A DNA stretch of 64,000 nucleotides from UMGS1889 sp964540575 (GTDB taxonomy: Bacteria > Bacillota > Clostridia > Oscillospirales > Ruminococcaceae): contig CAZINI010000005.1 in assembly GCA_964540575.1 (NCBI GenBank), positions 1 through 64,000 of the forward strand, written 5' to 3'. The notes beneath the pieces are model-generated. The model worked only from the letters and a program-made list of their open reading frames with translations, made no database searches and was not told the DNA's origin. Each line of letters begins with the position of its first letter. The first letter of the stretch is position 1. Below, in pieces: positions 15,888 to 25,985 of this stretch. The translations under genes and the position numbers were made by a program.

Positions 15888-18359
15888 GTGAGTGCGAAGA
15901 TAATGATCGCTGCAGCAGCTGTCAGCGGTGCTTCATACGGCTACGATAAGCTTTACAGCTATGTTGTACCCAAGGATATGGAGCAGCATGTTCAGAGAGG
16001 TGTCAGAGTAACCGTCCCTTTCGGACGTGGAAATATAAAGAAGATCGCTCTTGTAATGGACGTATCTTATTCGGATGATACCGAGGCACTTCGCAAATTC
16101 AAGCCTGTTTTATCTGTTGAGGACAGTGAAGCTGTTCTTGACGGAGAAATGTTTGAACTGCTCTGTTGGCTGAAGTCCACTACGCTGTGCACATATTTTG
16201 ACGCATTTCACACGCTGATACCCTCGGGTATGTCTTTGCGGATTTCACAGAAATATTCAGTGGTACAGCCTTCAAAGGCACCCAAATCAGTTCAGCCGGA
16301 AGGCCGTGAGGAGGAGATATACAAAATACTCTGCTCCGCAAAGCAGAAAAGGAATGTTGACGGTATGCTGGAAAGCTTCCTGAGCACTTCCGATAAGGTC
16401 CATATTAGGTCGCTAATTGACAAGGGCTTTATTTCTGAGATAAATCAGGTCAAGCAGCGGGTGAAAAATGAAACTGTCCGTATGGTCAGACTTTCCGATG
16501 GATTTTTGCTGAATGAACAAGCATACAACGTATCCCGAAAACAGAGCATTGCTGTAAATTTTCTCAAAGAAAACAGCTCGGCTTCGGTCAAGGAGCTTTG
16601 CTATATCTGCGGATTTACCTCACAAACTGTTTCGGGTATGATAAAAAAAGGCATTCTTGATGAATACGAATATGAAAACATTTCCGTTCCCGATAGTGTA
16701 GCTGATTCCGATGTTTCGGACATTGTTCTGTCAGAGGAGCAGCAAACCGCTTATGACGGCATTGCCGAGCTTATAGACAGCGGAAAGCCCAGTGCTTCGC
16801 TGCTTTACGGCGTCACAGGAAGCGGAAAAACTCTTGTATTTGTCAAGCTGATACAGCATACAATAGAAAATGGGAAAAATGCTATTCTCCTTATTCCCGA
16901 AATTTCGCTTACGCCGCAGATACAGCAGCGGTTTATCTCTCTGTTCGGGAAGATAGTTTCCGTTGTTCACAGCGGACTGTCCCTGTCACAGAGGCTTAAC
17001 GAGTATAAGCGGATAAAATCGGGTGATGTCAGGATAGTTATCGGCACAAGAAGTGCAGTTTTTTCTCCGCTTTCTAATATTGGGCTTATCATAATGGACG
17101 AGGAAGGCGAACGCACCTATAAATCCGAGTCATCGCCCAAATATCACGCAAGGGAAATAGCCAAAAAAAGGTGCGTTACCCACAATGCAGCCTTGCTGAT
17201 GGCTTCGGCAACACCCTCTATTGAGAGTATGCGTGCTGCCGAAATAGGGAAATACCACCTTTTTACGCTGAAAAACAGATACTCACAAAATCCGCTGCCC
17301 GATGTGGAGATGATCGATTTAAATCAGGAGCTTCGCAACGGGAACAACAGCGTTTTCAGCGAAAAGCTGGCAAGAGAGCTGGAATACAATCTGGAGCATG
17401 ACCAGCAGTCAATACTTCTGCTTAACAGGCGGGGATTTGACACGGTGCTGACCTGCTGTGACTGCCACGAAACGGAAACCTGTCCCGAATGCAGTATTCC
17501 GCTGACGTATCACAAGACTAACAATCGGGTGATGTGCCACTATTGCGGATATTCAAGAGAGTTTACCGGCATTTGCAGCAAATGCGGAAGCAAGATACTG
17601 AAACATTCGGGTTATGGCACTCAAAAGGTTGAGGATGAGCTTTCACTGCTGTTTCCTCAGGCAAGGATACTCCGAATGGACGCTGACACCACCTCCTCAA
17701 GATATGCCTACGATAAGAACTTTAAGGCGTTCGAAAACGGCGAATATGACATTATGATCGGAACTCAGATGATCTCAAAGGGTCTTGATTTCCCGAAGGT
17801 CACGCTTGTTGGGGTTCTTTCGGTGGATAAAGCACTTTATGCGGGAGATTTCAGAAGCTATGAGCGTACCTTTTCTCTGATAACACAGGTTGTCGGACGA
17901 TGCGGACGTGGTGAGCTGAAAGGCAGAGCATATCTGCAAACCTATTCACCCGAGCATTATGTGCTCAATCTTGCAGCCTTGCAGGATTATGACAGCTTTT
18001 ACAGCGAGGAAACTGCCCTCAGAAAGGCACTGATTTATCCGCCGTTCTGCGATATTTGCACGGTTACGTTTTCCTCTATAATAGATTCCCGAGCTGATGA
18101 AGCTTCGAAATTCTTTCTAACGCTTATGAAAGAAAAATTTGACGCTCTTGAAAATAAGTTTCCCATAAGAGCTATCGGACCATCAAGATGTGTTCTCGAA
18201 AGAGTTAAAGGGAAGTATAGATACAGAATAATAATAAAATGTCGGAACAATGAGGCGTTCCGACGCTACATAGCAAGTGTATGGCAGGAAACCTTTACAC
18301 TAAAAGAATTTGCCAAGGTAATCACATCGCTGGACATTAACGGCGAAATCGGACTGTAA
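15888..18359 (+). CDS. priA: Primosomal protein N' (replication restart helicase PriA)
   Basis: Superfamily-2 DNA helicase that reloads the replisome at stalled forks. The N-terminal 3'-end-binding domain is followed by the helicase core: Walker A GVTGSGKT (residues ~304-311), then motif II DEEG and SATPSIE. A zinc-binding module of eight cysteines (CCDCHETETCPEC, then CHYCGYSREFTGICSKCG) and VVGRCGRGE complete it. Motif II usually reads DEEH; here the last residue is Gly. The start is GTG 15888, and 823 residues is full length. In Bacillus coaBC lies between rpoZ and priA; it is absent here. Confidence 0.94.
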   Translation: MSAKIMIAAAAVSGASYGYDKLYSYVVPKDMEQHVQRGVRVTVPFGRGNIKKIALVMDVSYSDDTEALRKFKPVLSVEDSEAVLDGEMFELLCWLKSTTLCTYFDAFHTLIPSGMSLRISQKYSVVQPSKAPKSVQPEGREEEIYKILCSAKQKRNVDGMLESFLSTSDKVHIRSLIDKGFISEINQVKQRVKNETVRMVRLSDGFLLNEQAYNVSRKQSIAVNFLKENSSASVKELCYICGFTSQTVSGMIKKGILDEYEYENISVPDSVADSDVSDIVLSEEQQTAYDGIAELIDSGKPSASLLYGVTGSGKTLVFVKLIQHTIENGKNAILLIPEISLTPQIQQRFISLFGKIVSVVHSGLSLSQRLNEYKRIKSGDVRIVIGTRSAVFSPLSNIGLIIMDEEGERTYKSESSPKYHAREIAKKRCVTHNAALLMASATPSIESMRAAEIGKYHLFTLKNRYSQNPLPDVEMIDLNQELRNGNNSVFSEKLARELEYNLEHDQQSILLLNRRGFDTVLTCCDCHETETCPECSIPLTYHKTNNRVMCHYCGYSREFTGICSKCGSKILKHSGYGTQKVEDELSLLFPQARILRMDADTTSSRYAYDKNFKAFENGEYDIMIGTQMISKGLDFPKVTLVGVLSVDKALYAGDFRSYERTFSLITQVVGRCGRGELKGRAYLQTYSPEHYVLNLAALQDYDSFYSEETALRKALIYPPFCDICTVTFSSIIDSRADEASKFFLTLMKEKFDALENKFPIRAIGPSRCVLERVKGKYRYRIIIKCRNNEAFRRYIASVWQETFTLKEFAKVITSLDINGEIGL

Positions 18360-18373
18360 CGGAGGCTTTACAA

Positions 18374-18838
18374 ATGGCACTTAGAAATATTGTTAAAAAG
18401 GGCGATCCAATTCTTAATAAGGTTTGCCGTCCCGTCGAAAAATTTGATGCCAAGCTGGCTCAGCTGATCGACGATATGGCTGAAACGCTGAAAGAATCCG
18501 GCGGAGTAGGTTTGGCAGCACCACAGGTCGGTATCCTTAGAAGAGTTGTTGTTATTGATGTGGGAGAGGGGCTTATTGAGCTCGTAAATCCCAAGATAAC
18601 TGCCAAATCCGGAAAACAGTATACAGTTGAAGGCTGCCTGTCCTGTCCCGATGACTGGGGATATACAACACGTCCTAAAATGGTTACTGTCCAAGCGTTT
18701 GACCGAAACGGTGAGCTGAAAACCTACAAGGGCAAGGATCTGCTTGCAAAGGCATTCTGTCACGAGCTTGACCATCTTGACGGACATCTTTTCACCGAAA
18801 TAATCGAAGAACGTGTTGACCCAAAGGATCTGAAATAA
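18374..18838 (+). CDS. def: Peptide deformylase
   Basis: Removes the formyl group from nascent N-termini. The three metal-site motifs are GVGLAAPQVG, EGCLS (Cys ligand) and HELDHLDG (HExxH). At 154 residues it is a typical short deformylase. GGAGG precedes the ATG. It is followed by fmt, which makes the formylated initiator tRNA, so the paired activities are cotranscribed. Confidence 0.96.
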   Translation: MALRNIVKKGDPILNKVCRPVEKFDAKLAQLIDDMAETLKESGGVGLAAPQVGILRRVVVIDVGEGLIELVNPKITAKSGKQYTVEGCLSCPDDWGYTTRPKMVTVQAFDRNGELKTYKGKDLLAKAFCHELDHLDGHLFTEIIEERVDPKDLK

Positions 18839-18851
18839 AGGAGCGATGCCA

Positions 18852-19802
18852 ATGAACATAATCTATATGGGAACTCCGGATTTCGCCGTTCCGCCCCTGA
18901 ATGCAATAATCAACAGCGGTGAAAATGTTCAGGCAGTTTTCACACAGCCCGACAAGCCAAAGGGCAGGGGATTTAAGCTTCTTCCTACACCTGTAAAGGA
19001 ATGTGCCTTGTCACATAATATTCCCGTATATCAGCCGCTGAACCTTAGAAAAGGCGATGATGCGGCAGCAGCCGAGGCAGTTCTCAGAGAACTTAATCCC
19101 GATCTGATAGTTGTCGCCGCTTACGGTCAGATACTTCCGAAATCAATACTTGAAATGCCAAAATTCGGCTGTGTGAATATTCATGCTTCGCTGCTTCCGA
19201 AATACAGAGGTGCAGCACCCATTCAGCGGGTTATCCTTGACGGCGAAACCGAAACGGGAGTTACTGCTATGCGAATGGCAGACGGTATCGACACAGGCGA
19301 TATGATAATGAAGCTGTCTATAAAAATAGGGGAAAACGAAACCGCTTCCGAGCTTCACGACAGACTGTCACAGCTGGGTGCAGACCTTATCGTTCGGACA
19401 ATCGAAGCACTAAAAAACGGCACTGCAGTCTATGAAAAGCAGGACGACAGTCTGTCCTGCCATGCCGCAAAGATTGACAAGTCAATGAGCTTTACAGACT
19501 TTTCGCTTCCTGCCGAACAGGTCCACAACCATATCAGAGGGCTGTCCGCATCACCTTGTGCAGCGGCGTATTTAGACGGAAAACGGCTTAAAATGTTCCG
19601 TTCTGAGCTTGTAAAGGGTGTAAACGGAGCACCGGGAGAGATTGTAAATGTCGATAACTTTACAGTAGCTTGCGGCGATGGAAACGGTGTAAAGCTTACC
19701 GAAGTTCAAGGTGAAGGTGGCAAGCGGCTTAAAGCTGCCGATTTCCTTCGTGGCTGCAAAATAGAAAATGGTACTATACTCAAATCTTCACTTGATAATT
19801 AA
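18852..19802 (+). CDS. fmt: Methionyl-tRNA formyltransferase
   Basis: Formylates initiator Met-tRNA. It starts MNIIYMGTPDFAVPPL, and the catalytic core NIHASLLPKYRGAAPIQR with Asn and His is followed by GIDTGDM. The C-terminal tRNA-binding domain is complete. ATG 18846 lies only two bases after AAAGGAG, whereas ATG 18852 has eight bases and gives the canonical N-terminus, so 18852 was chosen (316 residues). Confidence 0.95.
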   Translation: MNIIYMGTPDFAVPPLNAIINSGENVQAVFTQPDKPKGRGFKLLPTPVKECALSHNIPVYQPLNLRKGDDAAAAEAVLRELNPDLIVVAAYGQILPKSILEMPKFGCVNIHASLLPKYRGAAPIQRVILDGETETGVTAMRMADGIDTGDMIMKLSIKIGENETASELHDRLSQLGADLIVRTIEALKNGTAVYEKQDDSLSCHAAKIDKSMSFTDFSLPAEQVHNHIRGLSASPCAAAYLDGKRLKMFRSELVKGVNGAPGEIVNVDNFTVACGDGNGVKLTEVQGEGGKRLKAADFLRGCKIENGTILKSSLDN

Positions 19803-19820
19803 TTATAAGGAGAAATGCTT

Positions 19821-20501
19821 ATGCTGTGGTATGATCCTACCTATCTTATAATGATACCTGCGGTCATTTTTGCACTTATTGCAGACGGTATGGTAAAAAG
19901 CAATTTTTCAAAATACAGCAAGGAATCAAGCGTCAAGGGCGTTACAGGTGCTGATGCTGCAAGGGCTATTCTTAACGAAAACGGACTTTACAATGTCGGC
20001 ATTGAAACCATTCCGGGCGAACTGACCGATCATTATGACCCGACTGCTAATGTTATCAGACTTTCACAGTCGGTATACGGCAGCACATCCATTGCTGCTA
20101 TCGGAGTTGCCGCTCACGAGGCGGGACATGCCGTTCAGCATTCCGAGGAATATGCTCCTATAAAGATAAGAACAGCGGTTATTCCCGTTTCAAGGATAGG
20201 TTCATCTCTTTCTATCCCATTGGTGCTGCTGGGACTTTTCTTCTCCTTTAAGCCGCTTATTACTGCAGGAATTTTTGCTTTTACTGCGGTTGTCCTGCTT
20301 CAGATGATCACTCTTCCCGTGGAATTTAATGCAAGCTCCAGGGCATTAAAGGCTTTGGATAATCAGGGCATTTTATTTCCCGAAGAGCTTGGAAAGGCTA
20401 AAAAGGTTCTTTCCGCTGCAGCTATGACATATGTTGCGGCATTGCTGTCATCGCTGCTTTCACTGCTCCGCTTGATACTCCTCTCAAGGAGAAAGAGATA
20501 A
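19821..20501 (+). CDS. Zinc metallopeptidase, YugP family
   Basis: A membrane-embedded putative zinc protease. It has an N-terminal membrane segment, the motif AAHEAGHAVQH (HExxH) in the middle, and three more hydrophobic stretches at the C-terminus, 226 residues in all. ATG 19821 is preferred over 19815 because AAGGAGA lies eight bases before it. The stop overlaps the rsmB start by one base (TAATG). Members of this family often sit between fmt and rsmB in Clostridia, but the substrate is not known. Confidence 0.87.
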   Translation: MLWYDPTYLIMIPAVIFALIADGMVKSNFSKYSKESSVKGVTGADAARAILNENGLYNVGIETIPGELTDHYDPTANVIRLSQSVYGSTSIAAIGVAAHEAGHAVQHSEEYAPIKIRTAVIPVSRIGSSLSIPLVLLGLFFSFKPLITAGIFAFTAVVLLQMITLPVEFNASSRALKALDNQGILFPEELGKAKKVLSAAAMTYVAALLSSLLSLLRLILLSRRKR

Positions 20502-21811
20502 TGAGTGCATTGCAGTCGGTTTACGAGCTTCTTATGAAAATGGAGAAAAGTGCATATTCCAATATTGCTCTTTCCTCGGCACTGAATTCTTCTACGCTTT
20601 CTCAACAGGATAAGCGGCTGGTTTCAAGGTTGTTTTACGGTGTCATTGAGCGGAAAATAACTCTTGACTATATCGTTTCAAGATACAGCAAAAAGCCGGC
20701 GGAAAAGCTTGACAGGGAAGTGCTGATAATCCTCAGAATGGGACTGTATCAGCTTTTATATATGGATAAGACCCCTGACAATGCCGCTGTTAACGGTTCT
20801 GTTGAACTTGTGAAGGCAAACAGGAAATCGAGTGCTTCGGGCTTTGTCAATGCCGTTCTCAGAAGCTTTATTCGGGACGGCAAGAAGATAGAATATCCCA
20901 CCGATAAGATACAGCGGCTTTCAGTAGAAAATTCCTGTCCCGTATGGCTGGTTAAAAAGCTAATAACGGAATACGGCGAGGAAAATACTGTATCGCTTAT
21001 CAGGCTTGACGGCGCCCCGCCGCCTGTTGCTGTAAGAGTAAATACAACTCTGATAACTTCTGAGGAGCTTATCAAACGTCTTGCCGACGAGGGAATCTCC
21101 GCTGAGATATGCAGCATTCTTCCCAATTGCCTGTTCCTCCATGAAACAGGTGCAGTCGAAAATCTTTCGGCGTTCAAAGAGGGATTTTTCCACGTTCAGG
21201 ACATATCTTCACAGCTTTGTGCGGAGGCACTGGGTGCCGCTTCGGGAGAGGTCGTACTTGATATGTGTTCGGCTCCCGGAGGAAAAAGCTTTACTGTTGC
21301 GGAGATAATGGGGAACAATGGAAGCCTGTTTGCCTATGAGCTGCACAAAAAGCGTGCCGACCTTGTTTCGGAGGGTGCTTCCAGACTTAAGCTTGACATT
21401 ATACACGCAGCAGAAAATAACGCTGCCGAATATTCCGATAAGATTCCGACAGCTGACAAAATACTATGTGATGTCCCATGTTCGGGTCTGGGTGTTATCA
21501 GACGCAAGCCTGAGATAAAATATAAAGACAAAAAAGAACTTGAATGCCTTCCCGAAATTCAGCTTAGCATTCTTGAAACCTCGGCAAAATATCTGAAAGA
21601 TGGCGGTGAGCTTGTCTACTCCACCTGTTCTGTCAGCCGAAAGGAGAATGATGAGGTCGTTGACAAGTTTCTGAAACGCAATCCTCAGTTCACAGAAATA
21701 TCTTTTCTTGAAAATATTGGAAAACCGTTTGGAAATGGCAGAGCAACTATATTCCCAAAGGATTTCGGAAGCGATGGATTTTTTATCTGCAAATTTCGAA
21801 AGCAAAAGTAA
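20501..21811 (+). CDS. rsmB: 16S rRNA (cytosine-967-C5) methyltransferase
   Basis: Methylates a cytosine in helix 31 of 16S rRNA using SAM. An N-terminal NusB-like domain (~1-140) is followed by the methyltransferase fold: DMCSAPGGKSFT binds SAM, and DVPCSGLGVIRRKPEIK holds the catalytic Cys of the PCS motif; the second conserved Cys is in YSTCS. At 436 residues the protein is complete. Confidence 0.94.
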   Translation: MSALQSVYELLMKMEKSAYSNIALSSALNSSTLSQQDKRLVSRLFYGVIERKITLDYIVSRYSKKPAEKLDREVLIILRMGLYQLLYMDKTPDNAAVNGSVELVKANRKSSASGFVNAVLRSFIRDGKKIEYPTDKIQRLSVENSCPVWLVKKLITEYGEENTVSLIRLDGAPPPVAVRVNTTLITSEELIKRLADEGISAEICSILPNCLFLHETGAVENLSAFKEGFFHVQDISSQLCAEALGAASGEVVLDMCSAPGGKSFTVAEIMGNNGSLFAYELHKKRADLVSEGASRLKLDIIHAAENNAAEYSDKIPTADKILCDVPCSGLGVIRRKPEIKYKDKKELECLPEIQLSILETSAKYLKDGGELVYSTCSVSRKENDEVVDKFLKRNPQFTEISFLENIGKPFGNGRATIFPKDFGSDGFFICKFRKQK

Positions 21812-21834
21812 AACACAAAAATGGAGGTGAAATA

Positions 21835-22863
21835 ATGGACAAAATCGATATTCTATCGCTTACACTTGATGAGCTGACGGAAGAAATTCTGAAAATGGGC
21901 GAGAAAAAGTTCAGAGCAAAACAGATATTTGACTGGCTTCATTGCAAGCAAGTGGTTGATTTCAGTGAAATGTCCAATATTTCATCGTCATTATCTACAA
22001 AATTACAAGAAAAATTTTGTTTAAAAAGTCTAATTGTTGTCAGAAAGCTTGAATCTTTAATAGATAATACGGTAAAATATTTATATGAGCTTGACGATGG
22101 CAACCACATTGAGTCTGTGCTGATGGATTATAAGCACGGAAACAGCCTTTGCATCTCCACTCAGGTAGGCTGCAAAATGGGCTGTCAGTTCTGTGCTTCG
22201 ACTATTGCAGGCTTTAAAAGAAATCTTCTGCCGTCGGAAATGCTGGGTCAGGTGTATGCTGCAGAAAGGAATTCGGGCAGACATGTTGACAGCATTGTAC
22301 TGATGGGAATCGGCGAACCTTTGGATAATTTTGACAATGTGGTTCGGTTTCTGCAGCTTCTTTCCTGTGAGGACGGCAGAAATATGAGCCTCAGACACGT
22401 TTCTCTTTCCACCTGCGGACTTGTGGACAGGATATATGACCTTGCCGAGCTTCGGTTGGGACTTACGCTTTCGGTGTCACTGCACGCTTCGTCAGATGAA
22501 AAGCGAAGTGAGATAATGCCTGTTAACAAGCGGTATTCTATAAACGAGCTTATGTCCGCCTGCCGTGATTATATGGATAAAACAGGACGGCGTATTTCCT
22601 TTGAATATGCGGTCATCAAAGGTGTTAACGACCAAAAACAGGACGCTGACGGGCTGATAAGGCTTCTCAAAGGAATGAACTGTCATCTGAACCTTATTCC
22701 CGTAAATGAAATAAAGGAACGTGATTTCAAGGCTGACAGAAATTCATTATCCGCATTTTCGGACTATCTTTCACAAAAGGGAATTAACGTAACTGTGAGG
22801 CGTACCCTCGGAGCTGATATAAACGCTGCCTGCGGTCAGCTCAGGCGGGAATATGAAATTTAA
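21835..22863 (+). CDS. rlmN: Dual-specificity 23S rRNA/tRNA adenine-C2 methyltransferase RlmN
   Basis: Radical-SAM enzyme that methylates A2503 of 23S rRNA and A37 of some tRNAs. The iron-sulfur motif CKMGCQFCAS lies near residue 115, GIGEPLDN follows, and the C-terminal catalytic Cys is in ADINAACGQL. GGAGG precedes the ATG; 342 residues is full length. Confidence 0.95.
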   Translation: MDKIDILSLTLDELTEEILKMGEKKFRAKQIFDWLHCKQVVDFSEMSNISSSLSTKLQEKFCLKSLIVVRKLESLIDNTVKYLYELDDGNHIESVLMDYKHGNSLCISTQVGCKMGCQFCASTIAGFKRNLLPSEMLGQVYAAERNSGRHVDSIVLMGIGEPLDNFDNVVRFLQLLSCEDGRNMSLRHVSLSTCGLVDRIYDLAELRLGLTLSVSLHASSDEKRSEIMPVNKRYSINELMSACRDYMDKTGRRISFEYAVIKGVNDQKQDADGLIRLLKGMNCHLNLIPVNEIKERDFKADRNSLSAFSDYLSQKGINVTVRRTLGADINAACGQLRREYEI

Positions 22864-22878
22864 AGTGAGGTGATTGCT

Positions 22879-23619
22879 GTGGAGTGTTATTCTAAAACCG
22901 ACATTGGATATATCCGTGCGGAAAATCAGGACAGAGTTTGCATTTTGGACCTTGGCGAAGGAACATTTGCGGCAATCGTCTGCGATGGTATGGGCGGCGA
23001 AAACGCCGGCAGCGAAGCTAGCAGCAACGCTGTGCGAATACTGTCTGACATTATAACAAGAGGATACAGAAGCGGTGCTGATGAAAATTCTATCAGAAAT
23101 CTGCTTATTTCTGCTGTAAATACTGCAAATGCTGTTATCTACGACCTTGCCTGCTCCCATGAGGAAATGAGCGGAATGGGTACTACCTGCGTTGCGGCTA
23201 TTTTCTGTGAAAACAATGCCCATATAATAAATGTGGGCGATTCAAGGGCATATTTTATTGCCGATAACGAAATTACTCAAATAACCGTTGACCATACGGT
23301 CGTTATGGATATGTATAATAAAGGCGAGATACGCAAAGATGAACTTAAGACCCACCCTAAACGAAATTACCTCACCAAGGCTCTTGGAGTCAGCGGCTCT
23401 GTGGGTCCCGACTATTTTGAGATAAAAGGCATAGAAAATTCTATATTCCTGCTTTGCACAGACGGTCTTACAGGCGTGTGCGAGGATTCGGATATTTTAC
23501 ATAAATTAAATCAGATAACCGAACGGCAAACCTCTGCCGATGAACTGGTGCGGTTTGCTTTGGATTCGGGCAGCCGAGATAATGTTTCCGCTATAGTCGT
23601 TTATTGTGAAAACGCTTAG
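22879..23619 (+). CDS. prpC: PP2C-family protein phosphatase (Stp1/PrpC)
   Basis: Metal-dependent Ser/Thr phosphatase that reverses the adjacent PASTA kinase. PP2C motifs in order are NQDR, CDGMGGENAGSEAS (metal Asp), GMGTTC, NVGDSRAY, LCTDGLTG and SRDNVSAIV. GTG 22879 has AAGTGAGG with eight-base spacing and gives MECYSKTDIGYIRAENQD, so it was preferred to GTG 22870. The length is 246 residues. Confidence 0.93.
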   Translation: MECYSKTDIGYIRAENQDRVCILDLGEGTFAAIVCDGMGGENAGSEASSNAVRILSDIITRGYRSGADENSIRNLLISAVNTANAVIYDLACSHEEMSGMGTTCVAAIFCENNAHIINVGDSRAYFIADNEITQITVDHTVVMDMYNKGEIRKDELKTHPKRNYLTKALGVSGSVGPDYFEIKGIENSIFLLCTDGLTGVCEDSDILHKLNQITERQTSADELVRFALDSGSRDNVSAIVVYCENA

Positions 23620-23663
23620 AACAACCCGAAAATTCTCGGGATTTATATACAGGAGTGAATTTG

Positions 23664-25979
23664 ATGGATAAAAATATTGGCAAGAAGCTTGACGGACGTT
23701 ATGAGATCACCGAGCTTATCGGTATTGGAGGAATGGCGGACGTTTACAAAGCCAACGATATTATGGAGGACAGAGTTGTTGCGGTAAAGATCCTCAAAAA
23801 CGAATTTTCCGACAACGACGAGTTTATCCGCAGATTCAGAAATGAATCTAAGGCAATAGCTGTTCTTTCTCACCCGAATATCGTTAAGATCTATGACGTA
23901 AGCTTCTCGGACAAGATGCAGTATATCGTTATGGAATATATTGACGGCATCACTCTGAAGGAGTTTATCGAACAGCAGGGCGTACTGAAATGGAAGGATA
24001 CTATCCATTTTATTATCCAGGTGCTTCGTGCACTCCAGCATGCTCATGACAGGGGAATTGTCCATAGGGACATTAAACCGCAGAATATCATGCTTTTCCC
24101 CGATGGCACCATAAAGGTCATGGACTTCGGAATTGCCAGATTTGCAAGGGAAGAGGGCAAGACCATTTCCGATAAGGCGATCGGCTCCGTTCATTATATC
24201 AGCCCCGAGCAGGCAAGGGGTGATATTACCGATGAAAAGAGTGACATTTACTCCGTTGGCGTTATGATGTATGAGATGCTGACAGGTGTCAAGCCTTATG
24301 ACGGTGATAACCCTGTTCAGATCGCTTTGATGCATATGCAGGAAACGCCGAAGCGTCCCAGAGAGATAAATGATACTATCCCCGAGGGGCTTGAGGAGAT
24401 CGTTCTTCGTGCAATGCAGAGAGATGCTTCCGAGCGTTATCAGTCGGCTTCCCAAATGATAAAGGACATTGAGGAATTTAAGAAAAATCCCTCGATAGTT
24501 TTTGAATATACTTATCTTACACAAAAGCCTGAAAGCTATTACAATCCCGATAAGGTAAAGCGTGATAATCAGTCGGGCGGGAAGAAGCTTTCGCTGTTTG
24601 GCGGACGTTCGGGCGACAAGGAAGAAAAATCTGCTGAAAAGGAATCGAGAAAAGTGAAGATTGAAAAAGAAGAACCTGTTAAGGAATATCTGCCGAAAAA
24701 AACAACAGTCAAGCCTGTTCCCGTACCCGCTGAACCGGAGGAGGAAGATGAGGAAGAGGAAAGCAGCGGTGCTTCCGTATTTATCGTGGCACTTACGGCT
24801 GTTGCGGCAGGCGTTCTTATCGTTGTCGTTATTTTCATTGCAGTAATTCTATTTGTAAACATAGGCAAAACTGATAACGTTACTCAGCAGATGCCCAACA
24901 TTGTCGGATACAGCTATGACGTAGTTAATGATAACTTCAAGGAGTATTTTACAATGAATGTTGAGGTCGAAGAGTACAACGATGCACCTGCCGGTACTAT
25001 CATTTCTCAGGCACCCGAAGAGGGACGTGATTTCATTGTGGGCAAAACTACTGTCATTGTTAAGCTCAGTAAGGGTCCCAAGCAGGTTCAGATACCTATG
25101 GTCAAGGATGTTGAAGCAGATACCGCTCAGACTATGCTTGAACGTCTGAAGCTTAAAGTAATTCCCGTTGTTGTTGTCGATGAACAGCAGGAAAATACGG
25201 TTATCCGCACCGAGCCTGAGATCGGTTCTATGGTCAAGGAAGGCACGGAAGTCAAGATGTATGTCAGCAAGGGTCCCGAGCAGACAAACTCTATCGTTCC
25301 CGATGTGGTCGGTATGAAGCTTGACGATGCAAGAAAGCTCCTTGATGAACACAATATTCTTAATGTAAAAATAGAAACTATTGATTCCTCTGCACCCGAA
25401 AACGAAGTCCTCTCTCAGAGCATTCCCAAAACCGATGCGGAAGGCAATCAGAATGTTATACCTCCCAATCAGGAGTTTGTTATCACTGTCAGCACAGGTA
25501 TTCCTCCCGAGGCAGAAGCTGAGATCACTATCACAATTCCTTCGGGACTTAAGGGCAAGGCTGAATTTAAGGCATATATCAACGGTAATGTTTGCGGAAA
25601 TGCCGCTGTTGACAATATCGCTTACGTTTCAACCGTAAAGATAAAGGTCAAGGGCAGTGAAACACAGAAGGTATTTATCGAAGCTTCGAATTCCGATGGT
25701 GTGAGTGACTCCTTTGCAGAATATTCCATTGATTTTACAAACGAAGAGGGAGCAGTTGTTACTCTCATCAATCAGGACGATCAAAAGCTGAAAAATCTCT
25801 TTGCTCCTCAGCCTGCTGAAACCACCACTACCGATAATATTTATATCCCTCCTTACGGAGATGAAAGCGACACAACTGTACCTTACATTGAGTACCCCTT
25901 TTTTAACACCGACTCCTCCGATGACCCGTATCATTTTGAGGAAACACTTCCCGGCGATGATGTTAGGTATGGCTGGTGA
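23664..25979 (+). CDS. prkC: Ser/Thr protein kinase with PASTA domains (PrkC/Stk1)
   Basis: Membrane kinase that senses muropeptides or lipid II and controls wall synthesis, growth and germination. The cytoplasmic kinase domain occupies residues ~10-275 (GIGGMADVYKA, catalytic HRDIKPQN, DFG). A charged juxtamembrane linker, a membrane segment at ~375-395 and three extracellular PASTA repeats (starting near MPNIVGYS, IPMVKDVE and VPDVVGMK) follow. The C-terminus adds a beta-rich domain and a Thr/Asp/Pro-rich tail of ~50 residues. ATG 23664 has AGGAG eight bases upstream. It directly follows its phosphatase. Confidence 0.94.
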   Translation: MDKNIGKKLDGRYEITELIGIGGMADVYKANDIMEDRVVAVKILKNEFSDNDEFIRRFRNESKAIAVLSHPNIVKIYDVSFSDKMQYIVMEYIDGITLKEFIEQQGVLKWKDTIHFIIQVLRALQHAHDRGIVHRDIKPQNIMLFPDGTIKVMDFGIARFAREEGKTISDKAIGSVHYISPEQARGDITDEKSDIYSVGVMMYEMLTGVKPYDGDNPVQIALMHMQETPKRPREINDTIPEGLEEIVLRAMQRDASERYQSASQMIKDIEEFKKNPSIVFEYTYLTQKPESYYNPDKVKRDNQSGGKKLSLFGGRSGDKEEKSAEKESRKVKIEKEEPVKEYLPKKTTVKPVPVPAEPEEEDEEEESSGASVFIVALTAVAAGVLIVVVIFIAVILFVNIGKTDNVTQQMPNIVGYSYDVVNDNFKEYFTMNVEVEEYNDAPAGTIISQAPEEGRDFIVGKTTVIVKLSKGPKQVQIPMVKDVEADTAQTMLERLKLKVIPVVVVDEQQENTVIRTEPEIGSMVKEGTEVKMYVSKGPEQTNSIVPDVVGMKLDDARKLLDEHNILNVKIETIDSSAPENEVLSQSIPKTDAEGNQNVIPPNQEFVITVSTGIPPEAEAEITITIPSGLKGKAEFKAYINGNVCGNAAVDNIAYVSTVKIKVKGSETQKVFIEASNSDGVSDSFAEYSIDFTNEEGAVVTLINQDDQKLKNLFAPQPAETTTTDNIYIPPYGDESDTTVPYIEYPFFNTDSSDDPYHFEETLPGDDVRYGW

Positions 25980-25985
25980 CGTAAT

